A stretch of 64,000 nucleotides of DNA, taken from NCBI RefSeq assembly GCF_016881005.1, contig NZ_JACOPV010000013.1, forward strand, positions 1 through 64,000, in the 5' to 3' direction. Origin of the DNA: Pseudomonas arcuscaelestis. Lineage in GTDB: Bacteria; Pseudomonadota; Gammaproteobacteria; Pseudomonadales; Pseudomonadaceae. The notes under the pieces are model-generated. The model was not told where the DNA came from and made no database searches. It saw only the letters and a list, made by a program, of their open reading frames with translations. The position numbers and the translations under genes are program-made. Shown here piece by piece: positions 28,953 to 36,746 of this stretch (within the stretch, counting starts at the first letter, position 1; every line of letters begins with the position of its first letter).

Positions 28953-29627
28953 ATGACTGAGAAACGTGCGGTAATCCTGCTTTCCGGTGGCCTTGATTCG
29001 GCAACCGTGGTGGCCATGGCCAAGGCCGATGGCTACAAGTGCTACACCATGAGCTTCGACTATGGCCAGCGTCACCGTGCCGAGCTGAACGCTGCTGCGC
29101 GCGTGGCCCGTGACCTCGGGGTGGTCGAGCATAAAGTGATTGGCTTGAACCTGAACGGGATTGGCGGCTCAGCCTTGACCGACAGCAGCATCGATGTGCC
29201 CGAGGCGCCTTCTGAGGGCATTCCGATAACCTATGTACCGGCACGCAATACAGTGTTCCTGTCGCTGGCGCTAGGCTGGGCAGAGGTGCTGGAGGCGCGG
29301 GATATCTTCATTGGCGTCAATGCCGTGGACTACTCGGGTTATCCGGATTGCCGCCCAGAATTCGTCGAGGCATTCGAGCGCATGGCCAACCTGGCCACCA
29401 AAGCCGGTGTAGAAGGGCAGGGCTTCCGTATTCAGGCGCCGCTGCAGAACTTGAGCAAGGCGCAAATTGTTCAGGCTGGTCTTGCCCAGGGCGTTGATTA
29501 CAGCCTTACCGTTTCCTGCTATCAGGCCGACGACGAAGGCCGTGCGTGCGGTAAATGTGACAGCTGCCGCCTGCGCGCCGATGGCTTTAAAGCAGCGGGT
29601 GTAGCCGACCCAACACGATATTTTTAA
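28953..29627 (+). CDS. queC: 7-cyano-7-deazaguanine synthase QueC
   Basis: ATP-dependent enzyme converting the QueE product to preQ0 using ammonia. The 224-residue product has a PP-loop (LLSGGLDSAT, residues about 9-18) and the C-terminal zinc cysteines in CYQADDEGRACGKCDSC. The ATG at 28953 has AGGAG eight bases upstream; a GTG at 28944 is too close to that site. The tRNA-Lys gene follows after about 60 bp with its own promoter. Confidence 0.96.
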   Translation: MTEKRAVILLSGGLDSATVVAMAKADGYKCYTMSFDYGQRHRAELNAAARVARDLGVVEHKVIGLNLNGIGGSALTDSSIDVPEAPSEGIPITYVPARNTVFLSLALGWAEVLEARDIFIGVNAVDYSGYPDCRPEFVEAFERMANLATKAGVEGQGFRIQAPLQNLSKAQIVQAGLAQGVDYSLTVSCYQADDEGRACGKCDSCRLRADGFKAAGVADPTRYF

Positions 29628-29646
29628 ATTATTTTGCGATGGGGTG

Positions 29647-29674
29647 TTGATTTCCTGTTAGAAATCAGTATTAT
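29647..29674 (+). promoter_or_regulatory. Promoter of tRNA-Lys
   Basis: TTGATT (29647-29652), a 16-bp spacer and TATTAT (29669-29674), ending 14 bases before the tRNA. The surrounding DNA is AT-rich compared with the neighbouring genes. Confidence 0.7.
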
Positions 29675-29688
29675 ACGCGCCATCCAAC

Positions 29689-29764
29689 GGGTCGTTAGCT
29701 CAGTTGGTAGAGCAGTTGGCTTTTAACCAATTGGTCGTAGGTTCGAATCCTACACGACCCACCA
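29689..29764 (+). tRNA. tRNA-Lys (UUU)
   Basis: A 76-nt tRNA with encoded CCA. The seven-base loop CTTTTAA carries anticodon TTT and is closed by the stem TTGGC/CCAA-type pairing; the T-arm is GGTTCGAATCC. It follows queC as in P. aeruginosa, where this tRNA-Lys is a known integration site for PAPI-1/pKLC102-type elements. Gene order changes right after it. Confidence 0.97.
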
Positions 29765-29777
29765 TACGCTGTAAGTC

Positions 29778-29815
29778 AAAGCCCGCGTCCTGAAAAGGTC
29801 GCGGGCTTTTTCGTT
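29778..29815 (+). terminator. Terminator of tRNA-Lys
   Basis: AAAGCCCGCG pairs with CGCGGGCTTT with a short inner CC/GG pairing in the loop, followed by TTTTTCGTTTTT. Confidence 0.9.
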
Positions 29816-29848
29816 TTTATCGTTTTTTTGAATTGTCTGGAGCGCCGC

Positions 29849-29956
29849 ATGTCTCAGCGTGGGGTTCATGACAAAACACTCGAGTTCCCGCATCATGGTT
29901 CTCCACTTGAATCTACTGAAAATCAGGAACAGGCCCGCTCTGCGGGTCACGCATGA
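29849..29956 (+). CDS. Possible 35-codon leader ORF before the glycosyltransferase
   Basis: ATG at 29849 has GGAG six bases upstream and opens a 35-residue frame beginning MSQRGVHDKTLEFPHHG, rich in charged and polar residues. Its TGA stop (29954-29956) overlaps the glycosyltransferase ATG (29953) by four bases. A small hairpin (CCCGC-TCT-GCGGG, 29934-29946) sits just before that ATG. The arrangement fits translational coupling, but codon third positions are AT-richer than in neighbouring genes, so a chance frame is possible. Confidence 0.4.
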   Translation: MSQRGVHDKTLEFPHHGSPLESTENQEQARSAGHA

Positions 29957-30864
29957 GGCATGAAGTAGCTATGACTGAAGGTCGTATCACCGCAGGTTCC
30001 GAGGCCGCGAGCAGCCAGCCACTGGTATCGATCATTGCCCCTTGCTATAACGCCGAAAAATACCTCGAGGCGGCCTTACAGAGCATCTTCGCCCAGGACT
30101 ATGGCAACTTCGAAGTGATCATTGTCGACGATGGCTCGACCGACAATAGCCTTGCCATGTTGCGCGCCTTGCAGCAAACCTACGATTTTCAGCTCTACAC
30201 TCAGCCCAACCAGGGGGTCAGTGCCACATTGAACAATGGCCTGGCCCACGCCAACGGCGTTTATGTTTCGACGCCGGACCTGGATGACATCATGCTGCCT
30301 CATTCGATCAGCACCAGAGCCCGCTATCTCGATGAGCATCCCAAGGTCGGCTGCGTTGGGGCGTTGATTGCCTACATGGACAGTGATGGCGTCGAGATAA
30401 AAACCCAGCACCGCACCCAAGTGAAGAAGTTCAGTTTCGACGAGATCGTCAGGGACGCTGTGGTCATGGGGGCGCCCGGTGCGCTGTACCGGATGGAGGC
30501 GATGAAGGCTGCGGGCTTCTACGATCCGGCTATCAAGGTTCAGGATTTCCAGATGACCTTGCGTATTGCCAGCAAGGGCTACGAGATTCATGAGTTGCCG
30601 GTAGTGGTTACGCGCTATCGTCGGCATCCCAATAATCTGTCCAGGCGTTTCAAGGTATTGCTTGATGCCGACCTGCAGGCCATGGCGCCTTTTCAAGATC
30701 ACCCGGGCTATGAGAAGGGCCGCTCGGTACTGATTCACAAGGCCTTGAAATACGCCGTGGTGTCAGACAAAAAGTACGCATGGGGCCTGCTGCGCTCCAT
30801 TCCGTTGCGTCATTTCAATCGTACGACGTTCAAACGGCTTAAGCGTCTCGTACTGCACCGTTGA
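29953..30864 (+). CDS. Family 2 glycosyltransferase
   Basis: A 303-residue GT2 (GT-A fold) enzyme, likely adding a sugar to a surface polysaccharide or lipopolysaccharide. The nucleotide-sugar motif is VSIIAPCYNAEKYLEAALQS followed by VDDGSTDNS (D59, D60), and the metal-binding DxD is in TPDLDD (D109, D111). No transmembrane helix is evident; the C-terminus is strongly basic (HFNRTTFKRLKRLVLHR), fitting peripheral membrane attachment. The start at 29953 overlaps the small upstream ORF; ATG at 29971 is an alternative. The next gene is a sugar-type acetyltransferase 49 bp downstream, suggesting a two-gene glycan locus. Substrate unknown. Confidence 0.85.
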   Translation: MRHEVAMTEGRITAGSEAASSQPLVSIIAPCYNAEKYLEAALQSIFAQDYGNFEVIIVDDGSTDNSLAMLRALQQTYDFQLYTQPNQGVSATLNNGLAHANGVYVSTPDLDDIMLPHSISTRARYLDEHPKVGCVGALIAYMDSDGVEIKTQHRTQVKKFSFDEIVRDAVVMGAPGALYRMEAMKAAGFYDPAIKVQDFQMTLRIASKGYEIHELPVVVTRYRRHPNNLSRRFKVLLDADLQAMAPFQDHPGYEKGRSVLIHKALKYAVVSDKKYAWGLLRSIPLRHFNRTTFKRLKRLVLHR

Positions 30865-30913
30865 TGTTCATCCGCTTACAAAAACGATAACAACTGCACG
30901 CAAGGATCAACCT

Positions 30914-31537
30914 GTGAAGCTTTTCGAGATGCTGAAGGATCGCCGAGAGTACAAGCGGCTGCGCGCGATGGACAGGCTTGAGCGCAAGGCCGAGAAGATT
31001 CGCCTGAGATACCCTCGATACACCATCGGTACCGGAACCTACGGAATTCCCGAGGTGATTGAGTTCGGCGATGACACTGTACTCAAGGTAGGTTCCTACA
31101 CCTCAATCGCAGAAGGTGTGCAAATTCTCCTTGGCGGTGAACACCGCACCGACTGGCTGACGACTTACCCTTTCCCAGCGATGGTTGATGAAGTTCGGGA
31201 CATCAAGGATTACGCCCCGAGTAAAGGTGATGTGGTCATCGGCAGTGACTGCTGGATCTGTACCAATGCCGTCATTCTCTCCGGTGTAACCATCGGTCAC
31301 GGCGCCATTGTGGCAGCCGGTGCTGTCGTTACACGTGACGTGCCCCCTTTCGCCGTGGTGGGTGGTAACCCCTGCAAGCAGATCAGGTGGCGCTTCGAGG
31401 AGGACGTTCGTGCCCTGCTGCTTGAGGCTGCGTGGTGGGACTGGCCGATGGAGGAGGTCAAGGCGGTGGCGAGAATGCTGTGCAGCGCCGACCAGGAGAC
31501 ATTCCTCGCCTATATCAGGACGCGCAAGGCCCAGTAA
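30914..31537 (+). CDS. Hexapeptide-repeat acetyltransferase, CatB/xenobiotic type
   Basis: A 207-residue left-handed beta-helix acyltransferase. It has a basic N-terminal helix (about residues 1-33), then hexapeptide repeats such as VLKVGSYTSIAEGVQILLGG and VVIGSDCWICTNAVILSGVTIGHGAIVAAGAVVTRDVPP, and an acidic helical C-terminus. The family's catalytic histidine would be H77 in GGEHRTDW. The CatB group includes antibiotic acetyltransferases, but placement after a GT2 gene suggests O-acetylation of a glycan. Starts 49 bp after the glycosyltransferase. Confidence 0.87.
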   Translation: MKLFEMLKDRREYKRLRAMDRLERKAEKIRLRYPRYTIGTGTYGIPEVIEFGDDTVLKVGSYTSIAEGVQILLGGEHRTDWLTTYPFPAMVDEVRDIKDYAPSKGDVVIGSDCWICTNAVILSGVTIGHGAIVAAGAVVTRDVPPFAVVGGNPCKQIRWRFEEDVRALLLEAAWWDWPMEEVKAVARMLCSADQETFLAYIRTRKAQ

Positions 31538-31589
31538 TCATTTATGATCGCCCGCTTGGCCAGTAGCCCCTGCGGGAAAAGGATGTTGT

Positions 31590-32276
31590 GTGTTTTTCAG
31601 GTCTGTTCTGATCGCCCTCATGTTGGCGGTATCTGCTTGTAGCTCTCACTCCCCTGGTACCGGGGTTTCTGCCAACAAGGTTGTAGCCGGTACCTACAAG
31701 GTCAAGCGTGGCGACACGCTGTACTCGATTGCTACGCGCCACGGATGGAGCTTCAAAGAGCTGGCGCGCTACAACGGGATCAGCCCGCCTTATGCGGTGA
31801 ATGTCGGTCAGACTATTCGGTTCGGCGGATCGAAAGCTACGTCACGAAACAGAACCACTACCGCCAGCAAGCGCAAACCGGTTGCCCCGGCCACTAAGGT
31901 GACGCTGCGCGGTTGGGCCTGGCCGGTACAGGGTGCGGTGATCGGTCGCTACTCTGCGGCGGATAAACTCAGCAAGGGGATTCGTATTGCCGCTACCCAG
32001 GGCCAGCCGGTGTTCGCCAGCCTCGGCGGCAAGGTGGCGTTCGCAACCAATATCCGCGGCTACGGCAACCTGATCATCCTCCAGCATGGCCCCTCCCATG
32101 CCAGTGTCTATGGCCACAACAGCAAACTGCTGGTCAAGGAAGGGCAAACTGTCAGCAAGGGCCAGAAAATTGCCGAGGCAGGCGACCTGGATGCCGATCG
32201 CGTGCAGCTGTACTTCGAGATTCGCCAGAACGGAAAACCGCTCGACCCGCTGAGTGTTCTGCCGGCAGCCAGTTGA
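31590..32276 (+). CDS. LysM lipoprotein with degenerate LytM (M23) domain, NlpD/ActS-like
   Basis: A 228-residue lipoprotein (lipobox VSAC, C17) with one LysM peptidoglycan-binding domain (about residues 35-80, YKVKRGDTLYSIATRHGWS) and a C-terminal M23/LytM domain (about 108-222). The metal site is lost: the usual HxxxD is replaced at KGIRIA, and the HLHFE end motif reads VQLYFE. Such inactive domains activate amidases in the NlpD/EnvC/ActS group, so a role as an amidase activator at division or under envelope stress is inferred. The start is GTG at 31590 with AGGA upstream. It ends one base before a convergent lipoprotein gene. Confidence 0.88.
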   Translation: MFFRSVLIALMLAVSACSSHSPGTGVSANKVVAGTYKVKRGDTLYSIATRHGWSFKELARYNGISPPYAVNVGQTIRFGGSKATSRNRTTTASKRKPVAPATKVTLRGWAWPVQGAVIGRYSAADKLSKGIRIAATQGQPVFASLGGKVAFATNIRGYGNLIILQHGPSHASVYGHNSKLLVKEGQTVSKGQKIAEAGDLDADRVQLYFEIRQNGKPLDPLSVLPAAS

Positions 32277-32277
32277 A

Positions 32278-32673
32278 TTACTGGTACTTGATCACGATGC
32301 CCTTGAGCTTGCGCCCTTCGACAGAGTGTATGTCACGGTCCCACAGGGGGCCGCTGACATAGGCCGACATTGGCTGGATACGGTCGTAGACCACAACGAC
32401 GGCATCACCACCGATCTTGGCGGCTTCGCTGCGTAGTTTCTGTTCTACGTCGCTGATAGGCGGCGCCGGCTCCACACTGGCATCGACCAGAATTTCGCCC
32501 AGGCGCGTATGCGCACGCAAGGGCTCGCGGCGCAGTACTTCGACATGGGCGGCATCGGTGGGGGCGGCGTGTTCAACGCCGACATATTCGGTCGTGCGGG
32601 CATCGATGCTGCTGCAGCCAGCCAGTGCCAGCAGCAGCGCACCTGACAAGCAGAGTTTACTGATTGTCTTCAT
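32278..32673 (-). CDS. Small lipoprotein of unknown function
   Basis: A 131-residue lipoprotein (lipobox LAGC, C20). The mature protein has an alpha/beta pattern with a conserved-looking core: LRSEAAKIGGDAVVVVYDRIQP. This resembles the YbjQ/RcsF-like small lipoproteins in general plan, but I cannot assign a family. The ATG at 32673 has GGGGAGA upstream; the frame extends 15 codons further without a signal peptide. Its stop is separated from that of the LysM gene by a single base, with no terminator visible between the two. Confidence 0.8.
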   Translation of the reverse strand: MKTISKLCLSGALLLALAGCSSIDARTTEYVGVEHAAPTDAAHVEVLRREPLRAHTRLGEILVDASVEPAPPISDVEQKLRSEAAKIGGDAVVVVYDRIQPMSAYVSGPLWDRDIHSVEGRKLKGIVIKYQ

Positions 32674-32767
32674 GGCGTCTCCCCTTCGGTAGCCGTTGCC
32701 CAACGCAACGTGACTCAACTGACAGTAGCTGCAATTGGGTCACTGGCAAGGGGCCGAAGGAGGGGGC

Positions 32768-34081
32768 TCAGCCGAGTACTTCTCGCAGGCGATACCACAT
32801 CATTCCCAGGGCCAGCAGCGGTGAGCGCAGGGCCTTGCCGCCGGGGAAGGTCATGTGTGGAACTGCGCTGAACACATCCACGCCGTAACTGTGACCGGCG
32901 TGAATTGCCTCGGCCAGCAGGCGAGCCGTCCAGTGCGTAACGTTCAGGCCGTGGCCGGAATAACCTTGGGCATAAAAAACGTTAGGGTGCTGCGACAGGC
33001 GCCCCACCTGCGGAAAGCGGTTGGCAGTAATGCCAATCTTGCCACCCCATTGGAACTCGACTCGGGTGTCAGCCAACTGCGGGAACACTTTGAGCATCTT
33101 CGGACGCATGTAAGCGGCGATGTCCAGCGGATCACGACCGGAGTAGTGACAAGCACCGCCGAACAGCAGGCGCCGATCTGCCGTGAGGCGGTAGTAATCC
33201 AGGCCGACTTTCTGGTCGCACAACGCCAGGTTCTGCGGGATCAGTGCTTCGGCCTGCGCAGCGGACAACTGCTCGGTGGCGATGATGTAGCTGCCAGCAG
33301 GAAGTACCTTGCCGCTCAGGCGTGGCTCCAGTTCTTCCAGGTGGGCATTGCAGGCCAATACCAGGCTGCCGGCCCGCACGCTACCCTGGGCGCAGCGCAC
33401 GTGGACGGTGGCGCCGTGGTTGATCTCGATAACCGGGCTGTGCTCGAAAATCTGCACGCCTAACGACGCTGCTACTTGCGCTTCGCCCAGTACCAGGTTG
33501 AGTGGGTGCAGGTGGCCTGAACCACGATCGATCAAACCGCCCGCATACAGCTTGGAATTGACCACTTCACCCATTCGCTCGGGCCCTATCAACTGGGTCT
33601 CGTGGCGGTAGTCCAAGGTTGCCAGGTGCTCCTGCTCGGCGCGAAACGCGGCGAACTGGGCCGGGGTATTGGCCAGTTCGCAAAAGCCCCAGCGCAGGTC
33701 GCAGTCGATGCCATGTTCCTTGATGCGATTGGCGACAACCTCAACCGATTCAATCCCGGCACGCTGCAGATACTTCACGCCGTCCTGGCCAACGTAGCGG
33801 GCAAACCCTTCGACGTCGTGACCGATGCCGCGAATCAGTTGACCGCCGTTGCGGCCGCTGGCGCCCCAGCCGATCCGGCGCGCTTCCAGCAAGATCACCG
33901 ACAGGCCGCGCTGTGCCAGTTCGATAGCGGTATTGACACCGGTAAAGCCCCCACCGATCACACAGACATCGGCGCTTAGGTCTGAGCTCAGTTGTGGGTG
34001 TTCAGGCATCGGACCCACCGATGCCCGGTAATACGAGCTGGCATGTTGCGCAGCAGGATTGATCATGGCGTGCTGGTTCAT
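32768..34081 (-). CDS. puuB: FAD-dependent oxidoreductase, gamma-glutamylputrescine oxidase type
   Basis: Probably oxidises a gamma-glutamylated polyamine to the aldehyde in the glutamylation route of polyamine breakdown. The 437-residue DAO-family protein has the dinucleotide fold VCVIGGGFTGVNTAIELAQRG (about residues 38-58), GWGASGRNGGQ following it, and a C-terminal FAD segment YAQGYSGHGLNVTHW. These match PuuB/PauB proteins. The ATG at 34081 overlaps the stop of the upstream binding-protein gene by four bases (ATGA), so it is the third gene of the operon. Exact substrate is inferred from neighbours. Confidence 0.87.
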   Translation of the reverse strand: MNQHAMINPAAQHASSYYRASVGPMPEHPQLSSDLSADVCVIGGGFTGVNTAIELAQRGLSVILLEARRIGWGASGRNGGQLIRGIGHDVEGFARYVGQDGVKYLQRAGIESVEVVANRIKEHGIDCDLRWGFCELANTPAQFAAFRAEQEHLATLDYRHETQLIGPERMGEVVNSKLYAGGLIDRGSGHLHPLNLVLGEAQVAASLGVQIFEHSPVIEINHGATVHVRCAQGSVRAGSLVLACNAHLEELEPRLSGKVLPAGSYIIATEQLSAAQAEALIPQNLALCDQKVGLDYYRLTADRRLLFGGACHYSGRDPLDIAAYMRPKMLKVFPQLADTRVEFQWGGKIGITANRFPQVGRLSQHPNVFYAQGYSGHGLNVTHWTARLLAEAIHAGHSYGVDVFSAVPHMTFPGGKALRSPLLALGMMWYRLREVLG

Positions 34082-35166
34082 TTGTTCGACTTCACTTTGC
34101 TCCACGAGCGGGTCATCAGGCGCATGATTTGTGGGGTCGGGGTGTTGGAGACGTAGAGTTTGTCCAGCACCTCTTGCGGCGGATACACCTCTGGATTGTT
34201 CACCAGCTCGGCATCCATGTACTGCTTGGCGGCCGGGTTGGCGTTGGCGTAACCGACTGTGGCGCTGACCTGGGCGATCACTTTCGGCTCAAGCAGATAG
34301 TTGACGAAGGCATAGGCCTCTTTGGGGTTGCTGGCGTCGGAAGGAATGGCCAGCAGGTCAAACCACAGATTGGCGCCTTCCTTGGGAATGGCGTAGGCAA
34401 TGTTCACGCCGTTGTTGGCTTCCTTGGCGCGGTTGGCTGCCTGGAACACGTCACCGGAGTAACCGAAGGCCATGCAGATATCACCGTTGGCCAGGTCCGA
34501 CACGTACTTGGATGAGTGGAAGTAGGTGATGTACGGACGCAAGGTCAGCAGCTTCGCTTCGGCCTTCTTGTAATCTTCAGGATTATTGCTGCGTGGGTCC
34601 ATGCCCATGTAGTTGAGCATGGCCGGGAACAGTTCATCGGCCGAGTCCATGAACGACACGCCGCACTTGCTGAGTTTTTTCAAATTCTCTGGTTCGAACA
34701 TCACGGCCCAGGAGTCGATGTGATCGACGCCGAGCACTTGCTTGACCTTGTCGACGTTGTAGCCGATGCCATTGGTGCCCCACAGGTAAGGAACTGAATG
34801 CTGGTTGCCGGCATCGTTGCTCTGCAGTGCCTTGAGCAGCACAGGGTCGAGGTTCTTCCAGTTGGGCAGTTGCTCGCGGTCGAGCTTCAGGAACGCGCCA
34901 GCTTGGACCTGGCGCGCCAGAAAGTGGTTGGAAGGCACGACCACGTCGTAGCCAGTGCGGCCGGCCAACAACTTTCCTTCCAAGGTTTCGTTTGAGTCGA
35001 ATACGTCATAGATGACCTTGATGCCAGTGCTGCCCTGAAAGTCTGCCAGGGTGGTGGTACCGATATAGTCGGTCCAGTTGTAGACGCTGACGCTTGGCTG
35101 GGCTTGGACTGTAGCGCTGACCAGCAGCGCCAGGGTTGCACTTGCAACTGTTTTCAATGAACGCAT
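34078..35166 (-). CDS. Polyamine ABC transporter periplasmic binding protein (PotF/SpuD type)
   Basis: Periplasmic binding protein for putrescine or spermidine. The 362-residue product has a signal peptide (about 1-22, ending VQA) and the PotF-family segments VYNWTDYIGTTTLADFQGSTGIKV and VVPSNHFLARQ. The GS-like gene lies 48 bp upstream and the oxidoreductase overlaps downstream. No permease or ATPase genes accompany it in the window, so it must use a transporter encoded elsewhere or serve as a sensor. The ATG at 35166 has GAGG upstream. Confidence 0.9.
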   Translation of the reverse strand: MRSLKTVASATLALLVSATVQAQPSVSVYNWTDYIGTTTLADFQGSTGIKVIYDVFDSNETLEGKLLAGRTGYDVVVPSNHFLARQVQAGAFLKLDREQLPNWKNLDPVLLKALQSNDAGNQHSVPYLWGTNGIGYNVDKVKQVLGVDHIDSWAVMFEPENLKKLSKCGVSFMDSADELFPAMLNYMGMDPRSNNPEDYKKAEAKLLTLRPYITYFHSSKYVSDLANGDICMAFGYSGDVFQAANRAKEANNGVNIAYAIPKEGANLWFDLLAIPSDASNPKEAYAFVNYLLEPKVIAQVSATVGYANANPAAKQYMDAELVNNPEVYPPQEVLDKLYVSNTPTPQIMRLMTRSWSKVKSNK

Positions 35167-35214
35167 ATCGACCTCTTCGAATTGTTTTTATCGATGCTTG
35201 TTACGCAGCAGGGT

Positions 35215-36573
35215 TTAAACGCTGAGCAGCAAGAACTCTCGCTCCCACGAGCTGATCACACGCTTGAAGTTTTCGTGTTCGGCACGTTTGACTGCCACGT
35301 AGCCGCGCACGAACTTGCTGCCCAGGTGTTGCTCAATGCTCGGGCAGTCTTCCATGTTGGCCAAGGCGTCTTCGATGGTAATCGGCAAGCGCAGATTGCG
35401 CCGCTCATAGGCGCGACCCTGCACCGGGGCGCTTGGATTGATTTTCTCGACCATGCCCAGGTAGCCGCACAGCAGGCTCGCGGCGATGGCCAGGTACGGG
35501 TTGGCGTCGGCACCCGGCAGGCGGTTCTCCACGCGCATTGCATCCGGGCTGGAGGTGGGTACACGCAGGCCTACGGTGCGGTTTTCCTCACCCCACTCGA
35601 CGTTCACTGGCGCCGAGGTATCGGGCAGGAAGCGGCGGAACGAGTTGACGTTGGGGGCAAACATCGGCAACACCTTGGGGATGTACTTCTGCAGGCCGCC
35701 AATGTGTTGCAGGAACAGCTCGCTCATCTGGCCGTCTTCATTGACGAAGATCGGCTTGCCGGTGGCGATGTCTACCACGCTCTGGTGCAGGTGCATGGCG
35801 CTGCCTGGCTCGTCGCCAACCGGTTTGGCCATGAACGTAGCGGTCACGTTGTGCTTGAGTGCAGCCTCACGCATGGTGCGTTTGAACACGGTGATCTGGT
35901 CAGCCAGATCCAGGGCGTCGCCATGGCGGAAGTTGATTTCCATCTGTGCCGGGCCGTCTTCGTGAATCAGCGTATCGAGGTCCAGGCCCTGGGCTTCGCA
36001 CCAGTCGTAGACATCTTCGAACAACGGATCGAATTCGTTGGCAGCATCGATTGAGAACGACTGCCGACCGCTTTCGGCGCGGCCCGAGCGACCCAGTGGA
36101 GCCTGCAACGGCAAGTCTGGGTCTTCGCAACGCTGGGTCAGGTAGAATTCCATCTCCGGCGCGACGATTGGTTGCCAGCCCTTGTCGGCATACAGCTTGA
36201 GTACTTTCTTCAGGACGTTGCGCGGCGACAGCTCAATCGGGTTGCCCTGCTTATCGAAGGTATCGTGGATCACGATGGCAGTCGGCTCGATGGCCCATGG
36301 CACCACGTATACGGCGGCCGAGTCTGGGCGGCAAACCATGTCGATATCGGCAGGGTCAAGCAGGTCGTAGTAGATGTCGTCGTCGACAAAATCCCCGGTT
36401 ACCGTTTGCAACAGCACACTTTCCGGCAGGCGCATGCCTCGCTCATGCAGGAACTTGTTGGTGGGTGCAATTTTGCCGCGGGCGATACCGGTCAGGTCAC
36501 TGACCACGCACTCGACTTCGGTAATCTTGTGTTCTTTCAGCCAAGCAGACAGCTGATCGAAAGGGGCATTCAT
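35215..36573 (-). CDS. puuA: Glutamine-synthetase-like gamma-glutamyl-polyamine synthetase
   Basis: ATP-dependent ligase that joins glutamate to a polyamine, first step of the glutamylation route. The 452-residue product has the GS core: PEMEFYLTQR, EDGPAQMEINFRHGD, the HLHQS ATP-site histidine, NSFRRFLPDT and ENRLPGADANPYLA. It lacks the adenylylation loop pattern of true GlnA and resembles the P. aeruginosa SpuI/PauA group (452 residues). It heads a three-gene operon with the binding protein and PuuB-like gene and is divergent from an AraC regulator. An NtrC-like palindrome lies 144 bp upstream. Confidence 0.9.
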   Translation of the reverse strand: MNAPFDQLSAWLKEHKITEVECVVSDLTGIARGKIAPTNKFLHERGMRLPESVLLQTVTGDFVDDDIYYDLLDPADIDMVCRPDSAAVYVVPWAIEPTAIVIHDTFDKQGNPIELSPRNVLKKVLKLYADKGWQPIVAPEMEFYLTQRCEDPDLPLQAPLGRSGRAESGRQSFSIDAANEFDPLFEDVYDWCEAQGLDLDTLIHEDGPAQMEINFRHGDALDLADQITVFKRTMREAALKHNVTATFMAKPVGDEPGSAMHLHQSVVDIATGKPIFVNEDGQMSELFLQHIGGLQKYIPKVLPMFAPNVNSFRRFLPDTSAPVNVEWGEENRTVGLRVPTSSPDAMRVENRLPGADANPYLAIAASLLCGYLGMVEKINPSAPVQGRAYERRNLRLPITIEDALANMEDCPSIEQHLGSKFVRGYVAVKRAEHENFKRVISSWEREFLLLSV

Positions 36574-36716
36574 AAAGACCTCGTTATTGGTTTTATTCCG
36601 CGCCAGGACCTGCGATCAAGGCTGGCATGCCGTCTGGACGACTTCCCCTGCAGCGCGTTGAGGGCTATCTTGGTCGAGGTGTGCAGATCCATCTATCCAC
36701 TTTTTCCAGAATTAAA

Positions 36717-36733
36717 TGCACCAAAAGAGTGCA
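36717..36733. promoter_or_regulatory. NtrC-like palindrome between puuA and the AraC gene
   Basis: TGCACCAAAAGAGTGCA is 17 bp and matches the enteric NtrC consensus TGCACYA-N3-TGGTGCA at all but two defined positions. The outer ATGCAC/GTGCAT arms are perfectly symmetric at 36716-36734. It lies 13 bp before the AraC start. Nitrogen control of polyamine use makes this plausible; a convincing -24/-12 sigma-54 promoter was not found. Confidence 0.45.
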
Positions 36734-36746
36734 TGACGAGCCGTTT

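Noticed and set aside
36574..36716. Sigma-54 promoter for the puuA-like gene
   Set aside because: A GGCAT...TTGAT string on the minus strand has GG but lacks the required GC at the -12 position.
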